A DNA stretch of 60,000 bases from Adiantum capillus-veneris (GCA_014529385.2 CM043953.1:93379342-93439341), one strand, 5' to 3'; shown: positions 1 through 11,712, counted from the stretch's first letter. Notes: generated from the sequence alone by a model not told the origin. Numbers and translations: made by a program.

Positions 1-149
1 TGTGGTGGAGGAGACAACACATAGAGATGGGTGACGCCAACCTTACAAAATTTCGAGTGTTCCCCATATTTTATTGGATAAGGTATGAAAAGTGGATGGT
101 TGGACGTTATGTTCGACTTGGGGTAAGGCATACTGCTTTTACTCCAACA
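1..149 (-). repeat. LTR fragment, cut by the window edge
   Basis: This stretch resembles the short LTR at 19,446-19,645: both share a run like AATAAGGTATGA, then AGTGG, and a related closing CAACA. The resemblance stops at about 149, where a CA dinucleotide would be the LTR end. By analogy with the 19.4-kb copy, which has its primer-binding site on the left, the internal part of this copy would lie outside the window to the left. Identity was judged by eye only. Confidence 0.45.
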
Positions 150-586
150 ACCTCAATAAAAACCGAATGTGCTGATAAGTAGATCTACCATAGGATCTAG
201 TATAATATAAAAAAATAGAGCTCTCTCAATCTATGCCGATTGGCTCTGTCAAAATATATGCATATCATAGCGCAAGCCCTAGTAATGTGCGAAGGTGTCT
301 GTTAAAATACGCACGTGTATTTTGTAGATATTCTTTAATGGCATGCATAACTCCATGATGCATCATGCTAGTGTTAATAATCACACAATTCATAGTGTCA
401 ATTGCAAATGCTCCCATTGCAAGTGCTATTTTGGGTTTTAATACCAAGTCATACATGAGACTTGAAAGTCGATGGTAACTATGTGATGTTTTTCATTAGT
501 CTTTGGTGTCAGTGCTAACTCTCAGTGCAACCTTCGTCAATCTATTTGTGGCAAGCAATTCATGCTATGTGCATCATCTATATTAT

Positions 587-694
587 CAAGACTACTCATC
601 ACATATGGATGTGTCATACATGATGTCAGGATGGGCATTACAAGACTACTCTTCACATATGGATGTGTCATACATGATGTTAGGATAGTCATTA
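587..694. repeat. 54-bp direct tandem duplication
   Basis: Two adjacent near-identical copies start with CAAGACTACTC at 587 and 641, an offset of 54 bp. They differ at a few bases. No coding role is visible; it looks like a local replication-slippage duplication in non-coding repeat debris. Confidence 0.8.
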
Positions 695-1024
695 GTCCTT
701 GTTGTCCATAATTGGATCTACATATCTTGACATAACCATATTGGCCTCTATCTTGAGCATATAAAATAACTCCATAATATCGATCTTCGTAGTATGAGTT
801 ATCATGAAAGGGTTAACCTATTGTTTTGTGTTAGAACATCACTACTCTAACTTTGCATTTACGAACATGTTATGCACAGTAATCTTGTGATTTGTGAAAG
901 AGACTCATTTTCTCTCTCACTGACATGTCACTAACCAAATCGAAATTGAACCATTTAGAATCTCAGATATATGCAATGGATAGACCAAGCCACTTTGGGC
1001 TCTCTTCACAATCACTAATGATTT

Positions 1025-1222
1025 TCAATGCATTTGAATAGACGACTTTCGAAGTGGTACTTGATATCCACTATTTGGTAACTGATTCACTGAGATTAAA
1101 TGGTGTTTCATATGAGAAACATAATGCACATGTCCTAGCGAATATGATGCATCGTTGGGCAACGACAAATAAACATCTCCTATACTCGCAACATTGTATG
1201 TTGAAACATTAGCTAAATACAC
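1025..1222 (-). pseudogene. Ty1/copia GAG-pre-integrase fragment
   Basis: The minus-strand frame contains HYVSHMKHHLISVNQL followed by a GY pair. This matches the conserved linker between protease and integrase of copia Pol, usually a valine/proline, leucine-rich stretch followed by LSVSQL and GY. Only about 65 residues survive, with no protease or integrase around them. It is an isolated, dead fragment; its parent element is not identified. The 150-1,024 stretch next to it has no supportable gene. Confidence 0.55.
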
Positions 1223-1292
1223 ACTATCAAAACTATCTTTTAAAAAAAAATATGCTGGACTAGGAAACCAAAGGCTTGAAATGTGCTAGAAA

Positions 1293-2372
1293 ATGATTCA
1301 AACAGTCCAAGCTTTACTGGAACCACCAATTGGAAAACTTGAGGATGTGATCCTTGTCCCACTTACTCCCGTAGTCCCACCAAACCAAGAACGAATAGAG
1401 CCAGCAGATCCCAGTCACGAGCATGGAACAAAGCTCAAGGACCCATCATTAGAACCAAGGATAGTATTGAATACCACATATAACTCTTCTGATGGATTTT
1501 GCTTAGCTATACCAGAGGGTGTAGAGAAATAGATGGTCTTGACGAACCGTGGAAATAAGTTAGAGAGGCCAATGACGTAAGTGAAGTGAGGAGACGAGTA
1601 ACCCAGATCGATAATGGAAAAGGAGTGTTTAGAGGAATTTGAGGCTGGATGTTGAATAAATCTAGAAGTGCAATCATATTGGGAAGACCAAGGAGCTGTA
1701 CAATGTATGGACATTCAACCCCATTCGTTAAGAACACTACTGTCCTATACGAGAGAGCATGAAGCCAAGCCAAATGTTTTTGTAGTCCCATCACAGAGAG
1801 ACTCTTTCAAGAAAGTCATTGACTCTAAAGGATTGATAGACATCTTGTCGACACCTGTGACATGCAAAATAACGTTAGCTGAGCTGCTACGAATACGACC
1901 AAACATGTGGACTACAATGGGAAAATCTCTAGAAAAGTTTGGCATAAAAGACCCAGCAACTCAAATACAAGAAGGGATCAAAGAGCTTGAAATGCTTCAA
2001 CTAAAAACTAAGCCAATGCCATTAAACAAGGTAGGCAAGTATTGTGAAGGTGAGGATGGCAACACAACCGTCCCTATGGAATTCCAAAGTGTCACCACCA
2101 TGGCAATTTTAAATAGTGGAGCTGCAGTTGCCATCGCTACCAAGGAGATTTGGAAAAGATGGGAAAAACCTGCCTTGAGAGAGACACGAATGAAATTAGA
2201 GCTAGCTAATGTATATATGGAGAAACCCCTTGGACTCCTAGAGAAGATAGTCGCCACCTCTTGCGGCATTGAGTACGAGTATACCTTTGCAATTGTTGAT
2301 TTTGGCAAGAAGAACAATTACGACATAATATTGGCAAGAACATTCATGCGACAAACTGAAGATGGCCCATGA
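1293..2372 (+). pseudogene. Ty3/gypsy-like gag-protease fragment
   Basis: One reading frame runs through the region but is broken by stops between 1,530 and about 1,660. The clean part (1,668-2,372) carries a retropepsin-like core, AILNSGAAVAIAT, near residue 149, followed by a hydrophobic flap region and a second conserved block (DIILARTFM). The family catalytic motif is D-S/T-G-A; here the Asp is Asn (codon at 2,112), a G-to-A change that abolishes catalysis. It resembles the first protease at 10,221-10,997 in length, spacing and in the preceding acidic GEDGNTTVP stretch, so it probably derives from a relative of the 4.4-15.1 kb element. No RT follows. Confidence 0.7.
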
Positions 2373-3879
2373 CTGGAGATACAAATATATATACCTTAGA
2401 CACATGGAAACCACTACGAGAATAATCTTAAGGACCATAGTTACAAGGACGTGAACCGAACCCCTGTAGAGGAGTTTGATTCCGCTACGATAAGAGGATC
2501 AAAACTTCCAGCATGGTTGGGTAAGCCTAAAGAACTGTGGATGTGTGGAGCTTCGCAATGTAGAAGCAATACCTGAAGTTTCATTGCAATGTCATACCCG
2601 TACAAGGAAATGTGAGCGTGCAAGCATAGGCTGAAATCGTTCGTACGCCTTAGTTCATAGTAATTGATCCCTCCTTCAATAATCACAACCTTTGGCTTAT
2701 ATACGTAGGACTCTAAATTAGGTATTTGGACTAAAAAGAGGTAATTATTACAACAATGGGTGCACTAGGCTCTCTAGTCTCTTTCATCATTACATAGCTT
2801 TTTTCAAGATTAGGAGTTGCAAAACCGGCTTTAGGTGAAAAAGTGAAAGAATAATCAATGCGCCTTCATTGACAAGTCGGATTTGACATGTGTTGGTCAA
2901 CCCCTTCAACACTCCCCCCCCCCCCCGTGTTCTTGTCATCCCCGACAAGACTTCATTGTCTTTAGTAGGGGCTTACCCTTGCTTAATTGGAAGGTCACCG
3001 TCATTTGTTGGAGCTGATCCTTTGATTTTTGTGATACTTTTGTCGAAGCCTGTTTTTTGGTTGTTTTGATTTTGACTTTTACGCTTTGTGCTGAAGTCTG
3101 CTTTGCCGTTTTATTATGAGAGCTTTATTGATATCTTTGAAAAAATGTTCTTGGTAACACATTTGTACGATCAGAGTGGCCTTGCTTTGTTTGTTTTGAA
3201 CATTGGGTAGCACGCTCTTTATTGTGTTGCTGATTTCTCTTGTAGAAGAAGTAGATACAAGATGTTATTGATGTGCATTTCTAGATTCGGGTCTGAAACC
3301 TACATGACCAAAGGAAAAAACCCAGTGGGAAAAATTACCTTTGGTGTACGCTCTTATTGGAGTTGAGGTGTTGGAAATTGAGTATATGTTTATGCAAGGT
3401 GAGTGCCTTGGAGAAACAAAGAAAGAGTGCCAAATGCATGTGTGAATTATGGAACACTCTATATGCACATGAGAGATTTGTTCAAGAAAATTATGGGGTG
3501 TGAGAAACGGAGTTGATGGATACTTCAAGGAAAGAACGTAGCACATGTGATATCCAATGACATCTCAATAGCTTCCACTTTTCCTTGAAGGGTTTTTGAT
3601 GTAGAAGTTTCTCCACTCATTCCTCATTGTGTCAGTGTGTGTCTTTTGGACTTCTTCCTTCTCTTCTCCCAACTCAAATAGATATAGACGTCGACTCTTA
3701 TGCTCACTTATACCGGCATGAGCGACACAATGTAAATATGCTCAACTCTTCCAGCTTGAGAAGTACCTACGATATCTAAGACTCTTAGACCATAGAAAAT
3801 ATTACTTGAAGCTTTGGGACTAATGTCTTGCTCATTTAGTGGCTTAACTGTTCAACTATGACTTTCTATGCCATGTATT
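2373..3879. other. Non-coding retroelement debris
   Basis: No gene can be supported here. Open frames are short and lack any motif I recognise. The stretch holds a 13-base C run at 2,914-2,926. It is probably the remains of a retroelement 3' region. Confidence 0.4.
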
Positions 3880-4424
3880 TATTTATGGCGAATTGGACTT
3901 ACATGTTTCAAGACCAAAATCCCATTGTGGTTGGGCTGTTTGGGGTCAACTCCTAACTTTTTACACTTTTCTCTTGATTTGACTCCATATTTGGTTTCTA
4001 CTTTCCAAGAGCTTTCTGTAGACTGCCCACTTGCTACGATGTTTTTGCCATCTAGGTTACCGGGTAAAATATCTATAGTCGTGGCAACAAAAGCAATCGG
4101 TGACTTTTTTGGCCTTTTCCAGATCTATTGATACCCATCTTGTTCCTTATGCTTTCCTCAACATGTCAATGCTATGCATGTCCAATTTGGATCATTCAAT
4201 CTCAAGTTATGACCATTTTTGTGTTTTGATGGGTCACATATGGTCAACTCCCTACTCTTTGAACTTTTTGCTTGATGTCTCTTCATTTGAAGACTCTACT
4301 CTTTAAGATCTTTCTGTAGACTGCCCACATGCTAGGGTGATTTTATCATTTGAGCTCTTGGGTGAAATGTATGTAGTCAGGTGGCAGCAAAAGCGGCTGG
4401 TGGCTTTTTTGCCTGTTTGACCTG
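3880..4424. repeat. Degenerate repeat, left of the LTR-element insertion
   Basis: A block containing TTTCTGTAGACTGCCCAC occurs twice, near 4,012 and 4,309, each followed by a related sentence about TTTTGCCATCT / TTTTATCATTT and a GTGGCA-CAAAAGC block. Similar wording (TTGTAGAGTACCCACATG and CCATTTTATTGGCC) recurs at 15,950-16,500, beyond the inserted element, so the 4,430-15,137 element landed inside one repeat tract. Confidence 0.55.
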
Positions 4425-4588
4425 GGAGTTGTTAACCACCGGCGTCCACTTCTAGTAATCATGGGCCGGGCTTGTCGGTTGAATAGAAAAAGGGTAAGAG
4501 TGATCGCCGATGAGAGGCGCACTCTAACTAGAACATTTAAGGGTTAGTTGGCTAAGCATGGGCGCCCAAGTCTGAATGGGCGAGTTCA

Positions 4589-4595
4589 TATAAAA
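4589..4595 (+). promoter_or_regulatory. LTR TATA box
   Basis: TATAAAA lies about 160 bp into the LTR in the context CATATAAAAG. It is conserved in the 3' LTR at 14,748-14,754. Transcription of the element would start shortly downstream, placing the GT/GA tract in the 5' leader. Confidence 0.6.
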
Positions 4596-4683
4596 GTCAC
4601 CTAAACCTAAAAATTACTCATTCTCTCATTTGTGCAATTGAAAAGTGCTCTTGCTCCATCTCCATCTTCTTCTCCATTTCCTT

Positions 4684-4697
4684 GTGTGTGTGTGTGT

Positions 4698-4777
<80 letters not shown>
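4684..4777. repeat. (GT)n(GA)n microsatellite
   Basis: About 12 GT units run directly into more than 30 GA units within the LTR. The matching tract at 14,833-14,911 has more GT and fewer GA units, so the tract has changed length since insertion. Ser-Leu or Arg-Glu open frames read through it are artefacts. Confidence 0.95.
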
Positions 4778-4780
<3 letters not shown>

Positions 4781-5007
4781 GCGACGGTCCGACCGCGGAG
4801 AGGTGGTTGAGTGCAGAACGGCGGTAGCTCGCTCTTCTTTGCGGCGAGGAATCCTCCACGAAGGCGAGTGTAGGGCAGTGAGTGACACACCCTTGCTCTC
4901 TTGAGCTTGCTAGATTAATCTGGTTGTGTGCTTGCAGCCATTTGTGGCTCATACACAGTGTACGGCAAGTCCCTTGCTTTGACACGTGCGACAGATGCAC
5001 ACATTTT

Positions 5008-5025
5008 TGGCGCCGCTGCCAGGGA
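5008..5025 (+). other. Primer-binding site
   Basis: TGGCGCCGCTGCCAGGGA starts 5 bases after the LTR end. It has the TGGCGCCG-TGCC-GGGA form common among plant Ty3/gypsy elements, where the 3' end of a host tRNA primes minus-strand synthesis. I do not assign the tRNA. Confidence 0.8.
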
Positions 5026-5749
5026 GATGCCCTGCACTAAGCTCGAATAGCCCTCTATGCTGCTTTGTGGTGCAATTTGAGATGTAGGAAAGGTAGAGGA
5101 AGAAGGTGTGTGGCTGTTAAGCAGGATTTGTAAACTTTGTTTTTGCTACAGTGTACTGTTTTCTGTTAATAAGGTGTTGCAATGTACAGTTTTCTGTTGA
5201 CAAGGTGTTAGATTTAAGCTATTAGATGTATAATGTTAGATCTGTAGGGTGCATTAAGTAGATCTGTTAGTTGATTCGTTGCTATAGTACTGTGTTAAAC
5301 AGTAGCTCTGTTAGTTGCAAGTAGGTAGATTAGGTGTGTGTGTGTGCGCACGCACGGTACGGTCGCGACGACCTTATCGCAAAAAAAATAGATTTAAAAA
5401 AAAATTATTTAGAAGGAAGGACCAGGATCGAGAACATTCCCCAAGCCCAAGTCCAAGCCTAAGCCCAGGCCTCAGTCACCCTTTGTACTTACTTATTTTA
5501 GCCTCACGCCTAAGTAAAAATCAACCCTTTTGAGGACCACTGGAGCTTCGGGTAACCGAACACTGTGTTATAAAGCACACCATGACTTCCTGAGTGATAC
5601 GCTTGTTTCGAGCCATCACACGCTCTAATCCAAAAATCGATTGTAAAAAGACATAAAAAAACTACTGAAAACGGGGTGCAAAACGTCCAAAAAATCAAGC
5701 GGTTAACCTTCGAGGGTATTCATCGACGCTTGTAGGGTGCCAAAGGCAT

Positions 5750-7944
5750 ATGCATCTGCGCTTTGGTCGTGTGCTAGAGGCCGAGCAACTAGCGAGCACT
5801 TCGACTTACGCGGGTTCTCAATACCCACCTACCTTAGGTTCCGGGCCCTCGGCGGAGACCCAAGGTAGTACAACCCAAGACCCAAACATAGCGGCTAGTG
5901 ACTCTTCATCTGACTATGATATTATGGCAGGGCATCGTACACCAAACCCTGAGCAAGTAAACGAAAACATACCTGTCTAGGCTCCACAGCCTGGATCTAG
6001 TGTGTTTAGTCCCTTTATAGAAACCTTTAGTAGAGCTACTCGCTCTGAACCTGCGGCTGATGAAGTTAACGAAGGTGAGGGAGAGGTAAATTTGCCTTTG
6101 GTAATTAAGGGGGAGTCTATAATCCCCAAGAGTGTCCACGTCGATATCCTACCCCCTGCTTTCATGGAAAACCCTACAAAGCAATCACTCCCTGAAGTTC
6201 TACTATTTGATGGTAGGAGTCTTGCGGAGGTGTAAGAAGTTGAGCGCTATATGCAAGCGGATAGGGAGAGGAAAATGGAGAGTTTCCTAGAACAACGACG
6301 AGCCATGAAGGGAAAGACCCCTGGGACAACAGGCATAGAAATCGAGCAATCGGGTGCTCTTGAGTTAGTAGGCAATGTGGGTCAAACCGTGGGGAACAAC
6401 AATGCTTCCACCTCAAGGGAAACCTCTAGTACGCCGGGCCTAGAAGGGTTATTTCTCAACAAAAAATGGGAATATGACCTACAAACTGAAACCTTGGCTG
6501 ACCTGTACACGGGCTACATATACCATATAGGTTGGTTAGAAGTTGTACAATCTACTTCTAGCGTCACAAGTCTAGAGAAGCAGCAACAGATGGTCTGCAA
6601 TGTCATCCATAGCATCATCCAATCGGAGAGCCAAAACTGAGGGATTAACATTCCTTCAACGGGCCTTATGAGATTCTTGGATACGGGTAAGGCTAGACAA
6701 TTGACACTATCATAGATGGAAACTCCTTCAGTGAGTCAAATGGACCCTTCATATATTGTGTCGCCTGGAGTTTCGGTACAGTCTAAACCCACAAGTGGTA
6801 GTTGTACTTTTCCAAATCTAACTCATCTGTCTCTCGGAGACACTACGGCTACGATACCTACTCCAGTGATGAGTACAAAAAGTACACCTTGGACCTCGTT
6901 TGTTAGCGCTGCACTACTACCTAGTAGCACAGTGTCCCAAACAATAACTATAGGTGTGCATCAAGCCTATGTACCTGTCGCACCTCATGCCCACGTAGCT
7001 CCCACACCCCCAATTATGCCAAGGGCTCACACTCCACAATGGCATTATCCGAGCTCTTATTCAAGTGGGGCCATACCATTTAGCAATAACATGTCGTATT
7101 CGGCAACGGCTATGCCTTGGGCCACACCTATGAACTTTGGACCACCATGTTGTACACCAACATATGAGGTATGGGACCCGAGGGCCCCGCGTATGCCAAG
7201 GCCAAGGACAACTCTCATCCCACATGTAGTTCCAAGAGCGCCTGCAACTGCGGCCACTATACCTGCTTATTTAAGAGATTTGGCAGCATTTTCTCAAACC
7301 ATCGGTCGATCTATTGTTGAGAATATGCGTAACACACCTGATAGAGAGCCTAGAAGTAAGGTAGTACAAATATCCAAGCTCACACAAAAATTTAGTGGAG
7401 ACGGGGATGCGAGAAAGCATATCAAAGTGTTTGAACAAATATGCGATTCTCTAGGAGAACACAATGACCTGTATAAGAGTAATGCTATAAGCCTAACCTT
7501 AAGTGGGAATGCTAGGGATTGATGTAGAATCCTAAGGGTGGAAGAAAAAACGATTTACCCTACTCTTAGGAGACCGTTCTTGAAAGAATACATACAAGAG
7601 AGAGTGCTTTGGGATGTAGCCTCTCAACTCCAGAAAGCCCAACGAGAGGAAGGAGAGTAGGTGGGAGACTTTATTAGTCGCTTGAATCATTTGAATTCTT
7701 GTTGTAATCCAAATGAGCGCTTCAATAATAATCAATTGCTTGATAGATTCATTAGGGGATTATGACATGAGGATATATAGAATGGCCTAGTCATTAAAGG
7801 TATCACCACTTGGGAAGCAGTCACCACCAATGCGATCCAATTGGAGGATAATTTAATAATTCAAGGAGAAAGAGTGTTTACTGAGCCTAATTTACTAGCT
7901 CGCAACATTATGAAAATATTGGACTTCTTTGGGGCCTTGTAAGG
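5750..7944 (+). pseudogene. gag: Gag polyprotein, N-terminal and capsid part
   Basis: A single frame stays in register for about 2.2 kb without any indel but is broken by stops at 5,978, 6,233, 6,638, 6,713, 7,520, 7,658, 7,763 and 7,778. The first two thirds are Pro/Ser/Thr-rich and low in complexity. From about 7,370 it matches the retrotransposon capsid (Retrotrans_gag) pattern: KFSGDGDARKHIKVFEQ, a leucine-rich stretch SLTLSGNARD, then F-KEY, and a basic helix LLDRFIRGL. This protein would form the particle that packages element RNA. Every stop can be explained by one C-to-T or G-to-A change. The true start is uncertain; 5,750 is only the first long open part. Confidence 0.75.
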
Positions 7945-8755
7945 TTTGGGATTAAGTTTCTAATTGGTAGGGGGTTAAGGGGACACAAAAAACCTCTTAG
8001 TGGTTTTGAGCTAGAATATGTCAGTTTTCAAAAGAAACTGACTAGTGGGGTCTTTGGCCCATATTTAATAGGCCTTGGAAGATGGACCATTGGTTAATTG
8101 GAGGGGAAGGTGCAAGTTGTTTACTGGGTAAAAGAGCAAGGCTCCATATGATGTGGGGGTGCAATCTTGACCATTGGATCTTGCACAAGATCAAGGGTAG
8201 AGGTTGAAAGGCGCCATTTGAAGTGGGGGCTCAATCTCGGCCTTTGGATCTCAATCAAGATCAAGGGAGGAGGTGAAAAGGAGCATTTTGAAGAGAGGGA
8301 GCCCATCCTAGCCACTAGATCTCATTCAAGATGAAGGGTGGAGGTTGAAAGGCGCCTTTTGATGATATCCATTGGATGAAAAAAGGATCTAATGGTTGAG
8401 ATTGAAGCCCCCCCCCCCCTCCCCCCCCCCCCCCCCCCCCCCCCTTCCCCCTCCCCAAATTCAAATTACATTGTACCATCATGTCATCTTCACTTTTCCA
8501 ATTGTCACCTCACTGTCACACCCCCTTTTCTAGGTTTTAAAGGCTTGTAAGAGCATGGTATTCTCCTCTAAAAGGTTGTTTTGACCTAGGCAAACCAAGG
8601 GAAAGAGGGGACAAACTATGACACACCTAGCTCTTCCTAGTTGTAGAGTGTGTCCACTATCCTCTTCCTATTGGCTGGCCTCTAATTAACCTTAATCTCA
8701 AAGGGCCCCTAGAGGGTTCATATTTCTCTTAATGAGCATCGGGGCATCAGCCAAT
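7945..8755. other. Non-coding segment interrupting gag
   Basis: About 0.8 kb without a usable frame separates the capsid (frame 2) from the zinc-knuckle part (frame 0). It contains three degenerate copies of a roughly 65-bp unit (GGATCT...CAAGATCAAGGG..GGAGGTGAAA) between 8,150 and 8,360 and a C-rich homopolymer tract at 8,408-8,453. It may be an insertion into gag or a decayed gag linker; no clear terminal repeats or target duplication were seen. Confidence 0.5.
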
Positions 8756-8762
8756 GACCCTA

Positions 8763-9671
8763 AAGCCTATTGCTAAGGAGCCAAAGATATCTGAGATGAC
8801 TTTAGCAGATCTCACCAAGGCCATTCAAGAGAGTCTTAGAGAGAATCATGCTCCCAAAAACAATCATATGTATCCAAGAAGGGAGTAACAATGGTGCTCA
8901 GTATGCTATGGTCCGTATAGTACCAGTGAATGCCCTACTTTTAGAGTAAAATTCAATGGGAATTGCAATGCCTGTGGGAGGTATGGTCATCAAGCTAAGG
9001 ATTGCATAGTATTTAAGCGCGCAATGGCCAATAGACCAACCTTAGCATGGACAGACACACCTCGAGTGCCTGCATTGATGCCGGCCCCACCTCTTGAACA
9101 AACGTCACAACACATGGCCCCTAGGGCCCAAAATGTTGTTCAAACAACACCCTTACCATGTCCACTACTAGGACCATAACCACCACATCCGAGAATCACG
9201 TCTGTGAATCAAGTGGGTTGTGAGTCATCTATTGCTTGTTTGGAAGGCTGTGAGGAAGATATAGACCCTAATATTGCCTATGGGATTGATGTGCTTGAAG
9301 AAAGTCCACAATACTACATGGAGGACTATTGGGGACAAGTCAAACCTGCCTATCAAGTAGCTGCTCTTACTACAAGAGGCCAAAATATCAATTACACTGC
9401 CAAGAGACCACCTCTTCAATGCAATAAGTGTGGAGGTCCACAGCGTGTGGCCGAGTGTCTTATTAGGCTACAAAAGAATGCCACACTAATGCAAACCAAT
9501 CAAGCGATCATGTCTACAATGCCGATACTCATGTGTAATCGATGTGGCATAGATTATTTGATTGCCCAAGGTTTGAATAATCCAAATGCGCCGAAGATCA
9601 CACCATTAAACTTGATTGAGGTTACCGAGGAGCCATCACAAAGTACACCTATGGTACCATCACTCCATTAA
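8763..9671 (+). pseudogene. gag: Gag C-terminal part with zinc knuckles
   Basis: The frame runs from about 8,763 to 9,671 with stops at 8,886 and 9,177, both TAA in place of a likely CAA. A canonical CCHC knuckle CNACGRYGHQAKDC lies at 8,964-9,005 (C-X2-C-X4-H-X4-C). A related block CSVCYGPYSTSEC at 8,895-8,933 lacks the His. Two further C-X2-C pairs occur at about 9,418 and 9,529. The knuckles bind the element's RNA during packaging. The fragment ends next to a 62-bp tandem duplication. Confidence 0.75.
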
Positions 9672-9726
9672 ACTTGATTGAGGTTATCGAGAAGCCATCG
9701 CAAAGTACACCTATGGTACCAGTAAA
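9603..9726. repeat. 62-bp direct tandem duplication
   Basis: Two adjacent copies beginning CCATTAAACTTGATTGAGG start at 9,603 and 9,665. The duplication shifts the reading frame and closes the zinc-knuckle frame at 9,671, so it is one of the events that broke this polyprotein. Confidence 0.85.
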
Positions 9727-9901
9727 CGTACTCACACGATCGATGCTCCAAAAACAAAATTATATTCTTGAGGAAAGAGACACGACATCAATTGCCCAAT
9801 CTTAGAAGAAGAAGAAAACACGAAGGAAGAGATCGCAAAAAGCAGCGAAGTCAGACCCCAGTTCAAAGGCCCACATAGGGACTGGTGATGACCCCGTATA
9901 T

Positions 9902-10216
9902 ATGAACGACATTGAAGAGGATTTTGATTTAGGTGAAACCATAGATACCAAAACGACCACTAAAAAAGAAACCAACAAGGAAGATTGTCATGAGCCACAA
10001 TGGCCAGGATCCAAGAAGAAGATAGGAACTTATCCAAACCCTATAGAGGAGATCGAGCGAGTCATGCAGTTAAGGAGTTTGATAGAAGATACCCAAAGGG
10101 ATCTAGAACAAGCACGTAGGCATATCCAGATTACAGACACATTGTTCCCTATGCAACAACAACCTCACAAATTCCATAGACCCCTAGCCATACCATCCAA
10201 GAAGAAAGTGACTTAA
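9902..10216 (+). CDS. Charged linker ORF between gag and protease
   Basis: This 104-residue frame is rich in Lys, Glu, Thr and Asp, with a coiled-coil-like stretch IEDTQRDLEQARRHIQ near residues 62-77. It has no recognisable domain. It ends 4 bases before the protease frame, so it was probably part of one polyprotein and is now separated from it by a frame change. Confidence 0.4.
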   Translation: MNDIEEDFDLGETIDTKTTTKKETNKEDCHEPQWPGSKKKIGTYPNPIEEIERVMQLRSLIEDTQRDLEQARRHIQITDTLFPMQQQPHKFHRPLAIPSKKKVT

Positions 10217-10220
10217 AGTC

Positions 10221-10997
10221 ATGGAAAAGTGGGCATACTCACTTCTTGTTGGAAAGAATGTTTACAGACTACCTGACCCTATCGAAGAAATGGAGATCTC
10301 ATCTTCCCTACGTCAAGGGACTGAAGCCCAAAAGGTGTCGTTAAATATTGCCAAATTGATGGATTTCATGACTTCAGAAGTTAGAACCACCATCATGTCC
10401 AAACTATATGGAGACCCTGAGCTATTCTTAGCTCTTCAAACTTTCCTCAATGGAGAAGTGAAGGTTGGGCTACCACAATTTGCACAGATGGATGGAGCTA
10501 GGGAGATGCCGATAGAGGAGGAACGCTTAGATCCACAATCCAACCTAAATGAGAACCCTGTTGTAGAAATACTTGATAACAAGTTGGGACAATACTTTGA
10601 AGGCGATGAATCCAATGCAACCATACCAATCACTATCAAGGGATTAACTGTGAAGGGAATCCTTGATGGTGGCGCTGGGGTTAGCATTGTGACTAAAAAT
10701 TGCTGGGAAACTATGGGAAGACCTCACCTTGGGACCACAACCATAGTAGTAAAGATGGCCAATGGGTCTATTTTTAAACCTATTGAGATGCTAGAAGATC
10801 TCAAGATCAAGGTATTTGGACATAAAATAAGAAATACCTTCATTGCTATGGATTCCTCCAAGCATACTATGGCATCTGAGATGATCTTAGGACGTCCTTT
10901 CATGAGGGACGCAAAAATGGTGCATGACTTGTCTAAAAGCCATGTCTACTTGCAGTTCCAAGAATCTGTCATTCGAGTGGATCTTGTAATTGGTTGA
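10221..10997 (+). CDS. Retropepsin-like aspartic protease, first copy
   Basis: The 258-residue frame has a conserved N-terminal block, an acidic lead-in (EGDESNATIPITIKG), then GILDGGAGVSIVT with Asp at residue 149 (codon 10,665). After it come a flap-like region and ILGRPFMRDA, the usual hydrophobic-hydrophobic-G-R block. The catalytic Asp is kept, but the next Thr/Ser is Gly, so activity is doubtful. In gypsy elements this enzyme cuts Gag-Pol, and it is normally followed by reverse transcriptase. None follows here; a second, different protease does. Confidence 0.75.
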   Translation: MEKWAYSLLVGKNVYRLPDPIEEMEISSSLRQGTEAQKVSLNIAKLMDFMTSEVRTTIMSKLYGDPELFLALQTFLNGEVKVGLPQFAQMDGAREMPIEEERLDPQSNLNENPVVEILDNKLGQYFEGDESNATIPITIKGLTVKGILDGGAGVSIVTKNCWETMGRPHLGTTTIVVKMANGSIFKPIEMLEDLKIKVFGHKIRNTFIAMDSSKHTMASEMILGRPFMRDAKMVHDLSKSHVYLQFQESVIRVDLVIG

Positions 10998-11712
10998 GCA
11001 CATCCTCTAGGAAACAGGTTTATAATTTATCATACATCTGACACCACAGTTCACTCGGCCCCATTGCAGTATTGTTACACATGTAAAGCGGACACTGATG
11101 TTGGGGAAGATTCTCCTTATATGGATGTACTACCTGGGATGACTGAGTCGGACAATGTGGATTGGGTCCACTTAGCACAACAACCATAGATACTTGCGGA
11201 AACAGGGGGACAACCTGGGTAACATCTGAGGAGGATGAAATGCCACCACTCGTACTCTTAAATATGCTAGAAGCCATGCATATAGGTTCTGATGACCTAC
11301 AAGATGAAGGTTTGACTAGCATTGGAACTAGTAGCGTCTCATAAGACTATATCCCACACGATTCGGGGTCAAAATCATCAATTGAAATGGACTATGAGGA
11401 CGAAGAATTTGAGTAAAATCTTAGTGTAAATGTGGGGACAAACTATTCAAACCCAATGGTACCCTAGATGACAATCTATCCAAAAGAGCAGAAGGCACAA
11501 GTAACGATTCATCTAGTGACTCTTCACTAGAGATTGGCCGTAATAAAAAATTAGACAAGACGAGTAAGAGATATAAGAGGCAACGATATCGAGCAAATGT
11601 GCATGCTAGAATAAATGAAAAGAAATTTACCGCAGAATGGCTTAATTATATAGGGGCATGTAATGCTCATTGAAAGCTGGTAGACAATTGGGGTGGATAC
11701 CTTCAAAACGTT
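10998..11712. other. Linker between the two protease domains
   Basis: Only short open pieces are present, such as 11,162-11,344. Acidic Asp/Glu-rich wording suggests a former polyprotein linker, but stops occur in all frames. No domain was recognised. Confidence 0.4.

Larger units (their letters stand above)
4430..5003 (+). repeat. 5' LTR of the gag-PR-PR element
   Basis: This 574-bp LTR starts TG and ends CA. It pairs with the 549-bp LTR at 14,589-15,137; the length difference is mainly the longer GA tract here. It holds a TATA box and a GT/GA microsatellite downstream of it. By eye the two LTRs differ at a few percent of sites, which suggests a moderately old insertion; an alignment would give the age. 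Confidence 0.9.

Noticed and set aside
265-456. 63-residue minus-strand frame near the window start
   Set aside because: No motif, no neighbours, and located in repeat debris.
4607-5000. Ser-Leu and Arg-Glu rich open frames across GA tracts (also at 14.8, 24.5, 28.9 and 37.1 kb)
   Set aside because: They are translations of dinucleotide repeats inside LTRs, in several frames at once.
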